From NCBI GenBank assembly GCA_963779325.1, contig CAVZXS010000025.1, positions 310,001 through 374,000 of the forward strand: a stretch of 64,000 bases of DNA, read 5' to 3'. This DNA comes from CAVZXS01 sp963779325. Its GTDB lineage: Bacteria > Bacteroidota > Bacteroidia > Chitinophagales > Chitinophagaceae. The notes under the pieces are model-generated. The model saw nothing but the letters and a program-made list of their open reading frames with translations. It made no database searches and had not been told where the DNA came from. How positions within the stretch are numbered: the first letter of the stretch is position 1; every line of letters begins with the position of its first letter. Of the stretch, positions 1-7,526 are shown one piece after another. The position numbers and the translations under genes were made by a program.

Positions 1-491
1 AATACTTTACTACGCTGATAAACATTTTTTAATTTCTCCGTTTCGGTAAGCGATGCCTTCCAAGCTTCCCAATTTGCAACTCCTTCGTTTATAAAAGTTA
101 TAACTGTACTCATGATACAGGCATATAAAATTGACCAGGCAAGCATGCCCGGCCGGGTAGCGCAGCTTAAAAGAGAAAGTTGGTTATAGAAATAAAATAA
201 GCCTGAAATGGCAAAGACATTCATTACATAAAATGCAGGCAGCATAAAGGATATTCTTTTAAACATATCGCCGGCACCGGGAAATCTTTTTTGAATGAGG
301 GCTGCTACCAGGCCAAATACAAAATAAACCATCATCATAAATACCCCTGTGTATAAAAAACTTTTCGCAAACACTGCTGCAGAATTAAAAATGCAGCTCC
401 CGAATACTAATATATTCAGGAAGATAATGTACGGGGTCATTATCCATACAAACACCAGCGGCTCTTTTTTACTGTATCGCTTCAATGCCAT
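1..491 (-). CDS. LytS/YehU-type sensor histidine kinase, N-terminal part (cut by window edge)
   Basis: An open frame runs from an ATG at 489-491 leftward off the window edge; 163 residues are visible. About four hydrophobic stretches (roughly residues 12-32, 40-65, 78-100, 112-133) are followed by a charged helix starting NWEAWKASLTETEKLKNVY. That arrangement, four membrane segments and then a coiled linker, is how Bacteroidota LytS-like kinases (His_kinase, PF06580) begin. The catalytic histidine region would lie beyond position 1, so the kinase call is an inference from the N-terminus only. It is transcribed away from the lipoprotein gene at 838. The partner LytTR regulator, if any, would lie outside the window. 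Confidence 0.6.
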   Translation of the reverse strand, partial: MALKRYSKKEPLVFVWIMTPYIIFLNILVFGSCIFNSAAVFAKSFLYTGVFMMMVYFVFGLVAALIQKRFPGAGDMFKRISFMLPAFYVMNVFAISGLFYFYNQLSLLSCATRPGMLAWSILYACIMSTVITFINEGVANWEAWKASLTETEKLKNVYQRSKV

Positions 492-591
492 ACTGTAAAT
501 TATTAAATATGCCTGAAATAGCCTTTACGCAGGGGGTCAATTGAGTTAATAGTGTATGAATTGAGGAAAACGGCTTATGAATTGTGAGCGG

Positions 592-627
592 GTTTTGCAG
601 TCGGTACCGCAGGTCAGACTGCAAAAC
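592..627. repeat. Perfect 11-bp stem-loop in the intergenic region 492-837
   Basis: GTTTTGCAGTC (592-602) is perfectly complementary to GACTGCAAAAC (617-627), with a 14-nt loop containing ACCGCAGGTC. The loop resembles the CCGTAAGG loops of the two hairpins at 1621-1649 and 1677-1710. It lies between two divergent genes, so it is not an ordinary 3' terminator for either. Apart from this and the promoter/leader at 736-837, I see nothing coding in 492-837; a 74-codon frame at 577-801 has no supporting feature. Confidence 0.55.
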
Positions 628-735
628 TTTTCGGTCAATCCCGGCCAATCAATCGCAACCCTAAAAAACCACCGGCTAAATAAACAGGATTATAACAATT
701 CATCACTCGGTTCAACCAATTCGTGTCACCCAGCC

Positions 736-837
736 TTGGATTTTTTTCTACCGACAGCCATCTTTGTCCTGTCAATCAAAATAACTATTAACCCCGCCTG
801 AACGGCGTAAGTCGGGTAGGCATTAAATCTTTTAGAA
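736..837 (+). promoter_or_regulatory. Promoter and structured 5' leader (copy A)
   Basis: TTG at 736-738, a 20-bp spacer and CATCTTTG at 759-766 fit the Bacteroidota promoter (TTG/TAnnTTTG). The following roughly 70 nt are closely matched by the leader before the gene at 2795: shared blocks include CATCTTTGTC, AATCAAAA, ATTAACCC, GCCTG and AGGCATTAAA, ending a few bases before ATGAAAAAA. GCCTG can pair with the later TAGGC to form a small hairpin, and the equivalent pair in copy B (GCCTG/CAGGC) is kept by a compensating change. Confidence 0.55.
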
Positions 838-1617
838 ATGAAAAAAATCTTCTTCCTCCTCCTATCAGCAGCAGTAGTATTAACTTCCTGCGAAAAAGAC
901 AAAGACTATCCGAAAGAAAAAGTATTTAAAGGCCCTGTTGAAAAATTTCAACACGGTAAAGCATGGACCTGGTACGAAGTGGATAATAATGATAAGCCCC
1001 TGCGTCTCGCTATCGCTGTTGATGATTCGGCCATGGCAAGCTTAGATAGAAATGCACCGGATGGCGGCGGTCACCATCATAATAATATGTTGTCTTTAAA
1101 ATTTCATCCCAAAGCAGATGCAACTCCTTTCAAGCATGTAGGACTGGACTGGAATCCTTTTGGCCATGAACCGGATCCTGTTTACGGAAAGCCGCATTTC
1201 GATTTTCATTATTATATGATAAGCGAAGCAGAACGTATGGCCATTCCACCTTACGAAGTAGACAGCGTGAAATTTAAAAATTTTCCTGCACCTGCATACT
1301 TTCCACCCACATACATTAACCCCGGCGGCGGTGTACCGCAAATGGGAGCGCATTGGATAGATGTTACTTCATCAGAATTTAACGGTCAGCCATTTACACA
1401 AACATTTATATACGGTTCTTACAATGGTAAAGTAACTTTTTATGAACCCATGATTACCGAAGCATTCATTAAAGCCAATGCAGCCTTTGAAAGAACTATT
1501 CCGCAACCGGCTAAATTTCAGAAGACAGGTTATTACCCTACAAAAATGCGTATTGCAAAAGCCAATGGTGTTACTAATGTTATACTGGAAGGATTTGTAT
1601 TAAGACAGGCTTCATAA
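838..1617 (+). CDS. His-rich lipoprotein, probable DUF5602/TTHB210-like
   Basis: A 259-residue protein with a lipoprotein signal peptide: charged MKK start, hydrophobic core and lipobox VLTSC with Cys18. It should be anchored in the outer membrane or periplasm. The mature part is rich in histidine and glycine, with GGGHHHNN near residue 80, LKFHPKAD, HVGLDWNPFGHEP and HFDFHYYM, and a conserved-looking GAHWID near 170. The pattern resembles the DUF5602/TTHB210-like family as I remember it; this assignment is from memory and needs a profile search. The His clusters suggest metal binding (inference). It stands alone behind its own promoter and is followed by two hairpins. The leader is shared with the unknown gene at 2795, hinting at joint control. 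Confidence 0.65.
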   Translation: MKKIFFLLLSAAVVLTSCEKDKDYPKEKVFKGPVEKFQHGKAWTWYEVDNNDKPLRLAIAVDDSAMASLDRNAPDGGGHHHNNMLSLKFHPKADATPFKHVGLDWNPFGHEPDPVYGKPHFDFHYYMISEAERMAIPPYEVDSVKFKNFPAPAYFPPTYINPGGGVPQMGAHWIDVTSSEFNGQPFTQTFIYGSYNGKVTFYEPMITEAFIKANAAFERTIPQPAKFQKTGYYPTKMRIAKANGVTNVILEGFVLRQAS

Positions 1618-1620
1618 CAA

Positions 1621-1649
1621 AACTGCCTGATCCCGTAAGGTCTGCAGTT
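1621..1649 (+). terminator. Hairpin after the lipoprotein gene
   Basis: AACTGC (1621-1626) pairs with GCAGTT (1644-1649), with an inner GATC/GGTC stem closing a CCGTAA loop. It starts three bases after the stop codon. There is no clear T-run, so it may be a processing or REP-like hairpin rather than a strict intrinsic terminator. Confidence 0.45.
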
Positions 1650-1676
1650 TATTGCTCAAAACAAACAGGATATACT

Positions 1677-1712
1677 AAACCTGCTCAGCCCCGTAAGGCT
1701 TGGCAGGTTTTA
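1677..1712 (+). terminator. Second hairpin after the lipoprotein gene
   Basis: AAACCTGC (1677-1684) pairs perfectly with GCAGGTTT (1703-1710); an inner AGCC/GGCT stem closes a CCGTAA loop. It is followed by TTATTTG. The loop is the same as in the preceding hairpin although the outer stem differs, so the two are diverged copies of one element. The remaining 1713-1967 holds no gene I can support. Confidence 0.5.
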
Positions 1713-1967
1713 TTTGTAACCGACGACAGTACTACTATTAAACTTTTGTTGCGTCGCACTCTTGTACGCCTGTCCCGCCACTGAGCATTTGTGTAATAGC
1801 CTTGCGGGGTTCTGTAATTCTATTCAGCATACTCGAAAAGTTATTTCAATTTCAAGGCTTCTTCATTTCATTCATTCTTTTGAACAACCCATTCATACAC
1901 TGCTTTACTTCCGTATAAATGCAACGGAACTTTGTACTGAAATTAATTAATCAGTAAACTTTGTTTT

Positions 1968-2648
1968 ATGAATCGTTACAATATCTTTTACCCGGTGCAT
2001 AAGGGATTGCGGGCATTACTTTATGAAACTGCTTTGCAGATTCAGCAAACTGATTTTGCCAATACGGAAGAAGCAGAACAATCATTAGCTCAGTTGGAAA
2101 TCGTATTGCAGCTTTTTGACAAGCATGCACATTCAGAAGATACATTGGTTTTCTCTGCCATTGAACAATACGAGCCGTCTGTCGCAGATATTTTTGAAAA
2201 GGAGCATGAAAAGGATCATGCATTGGGCGAACGCTTGAAAGAATTTTCAGCAGCTTTTAGCAATGCAGGTACAGAAGACGGCAAAATAATCTTAGGTAAA
2301 AAAATCAATCAGGCATTTATTGACTTTATGGTTTTTAACCTGGAGCATATGGCAAAGGAAGAAGATATCATCAATACAGCATTGTGGCGGTATTATACCG
2401 ATGCGGAGCTGCAGGGCATTACGCAAAAAATTGCAGCTGCTATTCCACCGTCGCTAATGGCGCTTTACAGTCAATGGATGATGCGCGGACTAAGCAATAA
2501 TGAGATTACCGGCTGGCTGAAACAAGTAAAAAACACCGCGCCTGATTTTGTTTTTCAATCATTAATAAAAACAGCGGAGGATGAATTAAGTATTCAACGA
2601 TTGCAAATGGTTCAGGAAGCGTTGACTGAGGGAGCAATGGTTGTTTAG
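1968..2648 (+). CDS. Hemerythrin HHE domain protein
   Basis: A 226-residue soluble protein with the histidine and acid spacing of hemerythrin-like four-helix bundles: YPVHKGLR near residue 11, FDKHAHSEDTLVF near 50-60, EKEHEKDH near 80 and NLEHMAKEE near 130. The family binds a non-haem di-iron centre and handles O2, NO or iron stress; which applies here cannot be read from sequence. The last 80 residues are an additional helical region. No signal peptide, so cytoplasmic. It is not tightly linked to either neighbour (350 bp upstream, 146 bp downstream). Confidence 0.85.
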   Translation: MNRYNIFYPVHKGLRALLYETALQIQQTDFANTEEAEQSLAQLEIVLQLFDKHAHSEDTLVFSAIEQYEPSVADIFEKEHEKDHALGERLKEFSAAFSNAGTEDGKIILGKKINQAFIDFMVFNLEHMAKEEDIINTALWRYYTDAELQGITQKIAAAIPPSLMALYSQWMMRGLSNNEITGWLKQVKNTAPDFVFQSLIKTAEDELSIQRLQMVQEALTEGAMVV

Positions 2649-2694
2649 CGAAATTCAATTGAACGGGTAAAATAACAATTCATGCGCTATGTTA

Positions 2695-2794
2695 TTTGCC
2701 GCGGTTTACTTTCAAATCATCTTTGTCATATAATCAAAAACCATTAACCCGGCCTGTTCCGCTAACCCGTGGGGCAGGCATTAAACCTCTTGTT
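2695..2794 (+). promoter_or_regulatory. Promoter and structured 5' leader (copy B)
   Basis: TTTG at 2695-2698, a 19-bp spacer and CATCTTTG at 2718-2725 form a good Bacteroidota promoter. The leader that follows is a near-duplicate of 759-837, with the same order of blocks (AATCAAAA, ATTAACCC, GCCTG, AGGCATTAAA) and about the same length. GCCTG and CAGGC can pair around an 18-nt loop. Confidence 0.55.
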
Positions 2795-3640
2795 ATGAAA
2801 AAATTATCATTAAATCAACTTATCATTTGTCTTCGAGTTTGTGTCATCGCTTTTGTATTGGCCGTTCTCAGCCTTTTTCTTTTTTCATTTACCGTACATA
2901 AGTTCGGCGATGATTTTTTAAAACAACTCGGCATAACAAAATCTGCTGCCGATGAAAAAATTACCGGCAGTATATTGGGCGGCTACTTAGATGCATACGG
3001 CGTAAAGAATGCAAAAAATATAGCAACTGGTAACCGGGCGGCAATTGCCAAAGACTTACTAACTTATACCAAACAATATGTAAAAGGCGTTGCATTTGTA
3101 AAGCAGTACAGCGCTTTAAAAGAAAGCCGTAAGCCGCAACTCAATAAAACTCAAGCACCCGAAGAAATGCAAAGGGAAACTATTGCATCTTATAAAAAAA
3201 GTGTAACGGATATGGAAGCTACTGTAAAAACTGCGGATGCATCAATGAAACCGATTTTTGAAAAAGTATTAATAGATGCGGGGAAACAATTAAAAGAAGC
3301 GGAAGACCCGAATAACAAATCGTTTGTAAGTTATAAAAAGAATTATCCTGAGTTGGTGAATTCAAATAAACAGAATTATGAAAAACAATTGGCAGATTGG
3401 GAAAATGAATATCCTTCCAATCACCTGTTGTTTGTAAAGAAACGCCTGCAGCAGTTTTTAGATGAAACAAAAGATATTGACTTTGCAGCTGAACTGACTG
3501 TTAAAAACGGTAAGAAAATATTTGTCAACCGTGCTTATGAAAGTAAAGGCAATCGCTGGAAAATGGCTTTTCGTGCAGGCAAGGAAGTGGTAGAACCGGC
3601 AAGGGCTTTTGTACAGCAGTGGATGGAAGAGATAAAGTAA
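2795..3640 (+). CDS. Unknown membrane-anchored protein
   Basis: 281 residues starting at ATG 2795. A longer frame opens 99 bases earlier, but those codons overlap the promoter and leader, so the MKKLSLNQ start is preferred. One strong hydrophobic segment spans about residues 12-37 (signal anchor). The rest is Lys/Glu/Asn-rich and probably mainly helical, for example around residues 95-215, with a short C-terminal segment (RWKMAFRAGKE). I do not recognise a domain. Topology suggests a periplasm-facing soluble part held by one N-terminal helix. It shares its 5' leader with the His-rich lipoprotein at 838, the only clue to its role. It is followed by a good intrinsic terminator, so it is monocistronic. 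Confidence 0.7.
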   Translation: MKKLSLNQLIICLRVCVIAFVLAVLSLFLFSFTVHKFGDDFLKQLGITKSAADEKITGSILGGYLDAYGVKNAKNIATGNRAAIAKDLLTYTKQYVKGVAFVKQYSALKESRKPQLNKTQAPEEMQRETIASYKKSVTDMEATVKTADASMKPIFEKVLIDAGKQLKEAEDPNNKSFVSYKKNYPELVNSNKQNYEKQLADWENEYPSNHLLFVKKRLQQFLDETKDIDFAAELTVKNGKKIFVNRAYESKGNRWKMAFRAGKEVVEPARAFVQQWMEEIK

Positions 3641-3685
3641 CCGCTTTTTAAAAATAATACAGGTCTATATTTTCGGTTATTCTCC

Positions 3686-3712
3686 GGGCTTTTCTTAAAG
3701 AAGAGCCTTTTT
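3686..3712 (+). terminator. Intrinsic terminator after the unknown gene
   Basis: GGCTTTTCT pairs with AGAAGAGCC across a TAA loop (nine pairs, one wobble) and is followed by TTTTT. Confidence 0.7.
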
Positions 3713-3749
3713 AGTATGGTGCCGGTTGTGAACAGCTTTTTTTTCATTG

Positions 3750-3914
3750 ATATAGATTAAGGAACCGTGCAAAATAAATTAATATAGATTAAGTCGTGTT
3801 ACACGAATTACTATTTGATTAAGAACAATTACTCTATTTAGCTCATGACCCTGTCATAATACAGAATAGTCGCAACCATATTGATTTTCAAGGCGTCTAC
3901 TATGTTTACCTTTG
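3750..3914 (+). promoter_or_regulatory. Direct repeats and promoter before the PAS kinase
   Basis: ATATAGATTAAG occurs exactly twice, at 3750-3761 and 3782-3793, 32 bp apart (about three helical turns), which suits a dimeric regulator. Further down, TACCTTTG at 3907-3914 is a perfect TAnnTTTG box. The 3641-3963 gap holds these sites and the terminator above, and no gene. Confidence 0.45.
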
Positions 3915-3963
3915 TTTAATTATTTTGAATAAAATAAATGCTAACCCTTTACAAAAAAGCTTC

Positions 3964-5229
3964 ATGAAATTTTTCAAATCACTTCAAGGGAGGGTATTAA
4001 TTGCTTTTATCTCTTTTACAATAATTTACACCGGGTTCATGTATTTTTTCTTTCCGGGTTTTGGTATTACACTGCTGAAAATTCATTCAGGGTCGTTTGT
4101 ATTTATTGTCACCATGTTTACCGCCGCCGCGGCTTTCATAATATATTTTTTTACAAAGAGTTATAATAAAAAAATACTAAAGGAAAAAGCGACTACCAAT
4201 GAAACCATTCACCGGTATGATGCCGTAAGCGCTGCTACCAATGATGCTATTTGGGATCATGATTTAATCAAGGGTGATACTTTCTATAATGAAAGGCTGG
4301 TATATATTTTCGGCTACTCCAAAGATGAATTGAAGGATAATACAAGCTGGTGGGAAGATAATATACACTCCGATGACAAAGAAAGAGTAATAAATAAAAT
4401 GAACGGCATTTTGCAAAGCGATGTTATATTATGGAATGATGAATATCAATTCAGGTGCAAAGACGGCGGCTATAAAATTGTGTATGACCGCAGTTATATT
4501 GTACGCGGCCCCGACGGCACGCCCCTGCGACTTATAGGAGCAATGAATGACGTTACGGAAATAAGACTGCTTGAAAAAAAGATTGTACAGGACCAACTGG
4601 AGAATAAAAATAAGTTGGGCAAAGCCATTATTATGGCGCATGAACGGGAAAGAGAAAGACTGAGAGAAGAATTGCATGAAGACATTAACCAGGTATTGGC
4701 ATCGGTTAAAATGTATATGCATCGCTTGCCCGACGGACAGGGTTTAAATAACGAAGTGGCTAAACAAAGTATTTATCAATTGGACGACGTAATACATAAA
4801 ATAAAAAAAATAGCTGATAACCTTGCCCCGGCCGGCCTGGAGTATTTTGGCTTGCAACCTGCCATCAGGGACCTGGTAGCTAATACCGAAGCCGCTTATC
4901 CTGTTTCTATTACGCTCGACAATGATGATTTTAATGAAACCGGCATGAGCAATTCATTGCGTATTTTTCTTTACCGTATTCTGCAGGAGTATTTTCAAAA
5001 TATTTTTTTGCTTCCCGTACCTCCTCCTACGCAAATAAATGTTGTTATGAATAATAATAACGGCAAAATACATCTCTCCATTTCTGATAACTGCAGCCCA
5101 ACGGAAATTAAACGTGAGCTGAAAGAAAAACAATTTAAAGGCATACGAAACAAACTTGAAATGTATAACGGGCAAATGCATGTTACCACAAGACCGGATC
5201 AAACCGCTGTGCTGGAAATTTCTTTCTGA
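3964..5229 (+). CDS. PAS-domain sensor histidine kinase with altered ATP-binding boxes
   Basis: 421 residues from ATG 3964. An in-frame TTG at 3925 would add 13 residues but lies only about 10 bp past the TAnnTTTG box, so ATG is preferred. Two membrane helices (about 11-35 and 44-63) precede a PAS/PAC domain (about 85-205; WDHD, FGYSKDEL, RLIGAMNDVTE) and a HisKA_3-like dimerisation helix with REELHEDINQ, H238 being the likely phospho-acceptor. The ATPase part keeps RILQEYFQNI, SDN and KGIRNKLEMYNG. However, the usual N-box His-containing stretch reads LLPVPPP, and the DNGxGF box is replaced by DNCSPTE. Catalytic activity is therefore uncertain. No response regulator gene is adjacent, so the partner is unknown. 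Confidence 0.8.
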   Translation: MKFFKSLQGRVLIAFISFTIIYTGFMYFFFPGFGITLLKIHSGSFVFIVTMFTAAAAFIIYFFTKSYNKKILKEKATTNETIHRYDAVSAATNDAIWDHDLIKGDTFYNERLVYIFGYSKDELKDNTSWWEDNIHSDDKERVINKMNGILQSDVILWNDEYQFRCKDGGYKIVYDRSYIVRGPDGTPLRLIGAMNDVTEIRLLEKKIVQDQLENKNKLGKAIIMAHERERERLREELHEDINQVLASVKMYMHRLPDGQGLNNEVAKQSIYQLDDVIHKIKKIADNLAPAGLEYFGLQPAIRDLVANTEAAYPVSITLDNDDFNETGMSNSLRIFLYRILQEYFQNIFLLPVPPPTQINVVMNNNNGKIHLSISDNCSPTEIKRELKEKQFKGIRNKLEMYNGQMHVTTRPDQTAVLEISF

Positions 5230-5469
5230 TTTAAATAAAACATCCCGGGAAGTTGAGAAGAGAGGAAGTAGCTTGAATAAAAAAATGGAGAATACTTTTT
5301 TCAGCTATAAAATAACCAACTTTTGCGCCGGCCTTTTTTTTACAGCTTATTTTTTTTTACTGGAGTATAACACCAAATTGATTTATAATTTAATGCGGAA
5401 AGAATTTGTATAATACCGGTAGCGGAAGCAATATTTAACAAGACTATTTTATATGGCGTTTCAGAATAA

Positions 5470-7374
5470 TTATTCCTCAGGGGCTTCGGCGGCAGGAGAT
5501 TGTGTAACTACACCGAATTCAAACTGCATATCATTTAGTTTTCGATAAAGGCCGTTATGATCCATGAGTTCTGCATGGGTACCTGCTTCGCTTACAACAC
5601 CTTTGTCAATCAGTGCAATTTTATCGGCTTTACGAATGGTAGAGAGCCGGTGTGCAATAACAAAAGAAGTACGCCCCTTCATTAAGTTATCCAATGCTTC
5701 CTGCACCAATTGTTCACTCTCACTATCCAGCGAAGAAGTAGCTTCATCTAAAATCAAAATAGCCGGGTCTTTTAAAATAGCCCGTGCAATGGCTATGCGC
5801 TGTCGCTGACCGCCGCTTAGTTTAATGCCCCGTTCTCCTACAATAGTTTCATACTGCTCCGGAAAATTTTGTATAAATAAATGTGCATTAGCCTTTTTAG
5901 CCGCCGCTATAATTTCTTCATCACCTGCATTCGGTTTTCCGTAAGCAATATTTTCTTTAATACTGCCGCCGAACAATATTACATCCTGCGGTACAAAAGC
6001 CATTTGCCTGCGCAATTGTGAGAGGGGAAATGCACGGGCGGGTCGTTCATCAAAGTACAAGGTACCGCTGTCGGGTTCATAAAAATGCAATAACAATGAA
6101 GCGATGGTTGATTTTCCGGCACCGCTCGGTCCCACGATGGCAATCTGTTCTCCATTGCGGGCGGTCAATGTGATATCTTTTAATACCGGTACATCTTTGC
6201 GGCCGGGGTAACTGAACGCTGCATGATCGAACCGCACATTACCTTTTAATATATATTGAGGTTCTACAATAATTTCTTTTAACTCCACGGCTTCGCTATC
6301 GCTGCGCAAAATTTCGCGTACACTTTGCGTGGCGCCTAATGTTTTTTGTAATTGCGAAAACATATCGGCAAAGCCGGCGAAAGTGCCGCCTACAAACATG
6401 GAGAAAATAACAAACATGGTGAGTGAGCCCATAGTGAGTTCGCCGGATTTTATCATACCGGCGCCAAACCACATTACAAAAGCGATTGTGCCAAACACGC
6501 TAAAGATCATAAAAGATATAAAGGCGCCGCGGTAACGTGCATTGCTGATAGCTGTAACTACTACGGCGCTGATACTTTTTACATAGCGACTTATTTCATA
6601 AAATTCGCCTGTGAAAGCTTTTACAATGGAAATGCCCTGGAATGTTTCCTGCACAATGGTGCCGCTGTCGGCCAATTGATCCTGTGCTTTACGGGCCATC
6701 TTACGAATGCGTTTTCCAAAGAGTACCGCAATAACGGCAAGTAATGGAACTACGGCCAGCATAACAAGCGCCAGCTTTGCGCTGATCCAGAAAATAAAAA
6801 ACAACCCGATGATGAGGGTGAAGATGCCCCGTAAAAATTCGGCAAGTGTAAATGAAATGGCATCCTGTATCTGCGATAAATCGGAAGAGATACGGTTACT
6901 TAATTCGCCCACTCTTTTCTCCGTAAAAAAACTCATGGGCATCGTAAGTAATTTACTGTACACATCTTTGCGCATATCTGCCAATGAACGTTCGCCGGCC
7001 GATGTTAATAAATATACCCGCATAAAAGAGAAAATAGTTTGAAGACCTAATTGACAAAATATCAACAGCAGAGTAGTGTTCAAACTCCAGTGAACATTTT
7101 TTAAACCAAAATCAAATTGCGAAGCGGTGTTCATACCCGGAATAGCGGTACCGGGCGAAGCGGCATCAATCATTTTTCCCAAGAACAAGGGAAACAAACT
7201 TGTAGTAAATGCTGAGAGTGCTATAAACAAAAGCCCTCCGATAAATTTTCCGCGGTGAGGTTTTAAATACCTGAAAAGAATAAGTGCCTGTCGCAGGCTT
7301 TCTTTAGAAATTTTTGCTTTGGTTGACGCGGGTGCTTTTGTGTCGCTGTTTAAATGTCTGCTTGCTGTAGCCAT
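5470..7374 (-). CDS. ABC exporter, fused membrane and ATPase domains (MsbA-like)
   Basis: 634 residues. A six-helix ABC transporter membrane domain covers about 40-345, followed by the nucleotide-binding domain. Walker A GPSGAGKST is at 415-423, the Q-loop VPQDVILF near 461, the signature LSGGQRQR at 519-526, Walker B ILILDE at 539-544 and the H-loop IAHRLS further on. All catalytic motifs are intact. This half-transporter type works as a homodimer in the inner membrane and exports lipids or drugs; the substrate cannot be assigned, though MsbA-type lipid flipping is a common annotation. It is convergent with the PAS kinase and divergent from the GH18 gene. I see nothing notable in 5230-5469. 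Confidence 0.9.
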   Translation of the reverse strand: MATASRHLNSDTKAPASTKAKISKESLRQALILFRYLKPHRGKFIGGLLFIALSAFTTSLFPLFLGKMIDAASPGTAIPGMNTASQFDFGLKNVHWSLNTTLLLIFCQLGLQTIFSFMRVYLLTSAGERSLADMRKDVYSKLLTMPMSFFTEKRVGELSNRISSDLSQIQDAISFTLAEFLRGIFTLIIGLFFIFWISAKLALVMLAVVPLLAVIAVLFGKRIRKMARKAQDQLADSGTIVQETFQGISIVKAFTGEFYEISRYVKSISAVVVTAISNARYRGAFISFMIFSVFGTIAFVMWFGAGMIKSGELTMGSLTMFVIFSMFVGGTFAGFADMFSQLQKTLGATQSVREILRSDSEAVELKEIIVEPQYILKGNVRFDHAAFSYPGRKDVPVLKDITLTARNGEQIAIVGPSGAGKSTIASLLLHFYEPDSGTLYFDERPARAFPLSQLRRQMAFVPQDVILFGGSIKENIAYGKPNAGDEEIIAAAKKANAHLFIQNFPEQYETIVGERGIKLSGGQRQRIAIARAILKDPAILILDEATSSLDSESEQLVQEALDNLMKGRTSFVIAHRLSTIRKADKIALIDKGVVSEAGTHAELMDHNGLYRKLNDMQFEFGVVTQSPAAEAPEE

Positions 7375-7526
7375 AGAAATAATAAATATAATATTGAAGG
7401 TCTGCCGGCGGCAGGATGCCTCTTTTTGAGATGCAAGGTAGCAATAATGTTTTCAGCAGTCAGCATTATACGCTAAGTACAGGATGAAATGTAACGGAAC
7501 TTTATTTCCCAATCAGTCGTAACTTC

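Noticed and set aside
577..801. A 74-codon + strand frame before the lipoprotein gene
   Set aside because: It overlaps a perfect hairpin and the promoter/leader, and has no recognisable protein features.
1621..1649. Riboswitch in the 3' hairpin region
   Set aside because: The hairpin follows a stop codon and shares its loop with a neighbour; no aptamer-like structure or downstream metabolic gene.
1762..1950. A 62-codon frame before the hemerythrin gene
   Set aside because: Composition is unlike neighbouring genes, with no domain or signal peptide.
5156..5413. An 85-codon frame at the end of the PAS kinase
   Set aside because: Starts inside the kinase gene in another frame and has no features.
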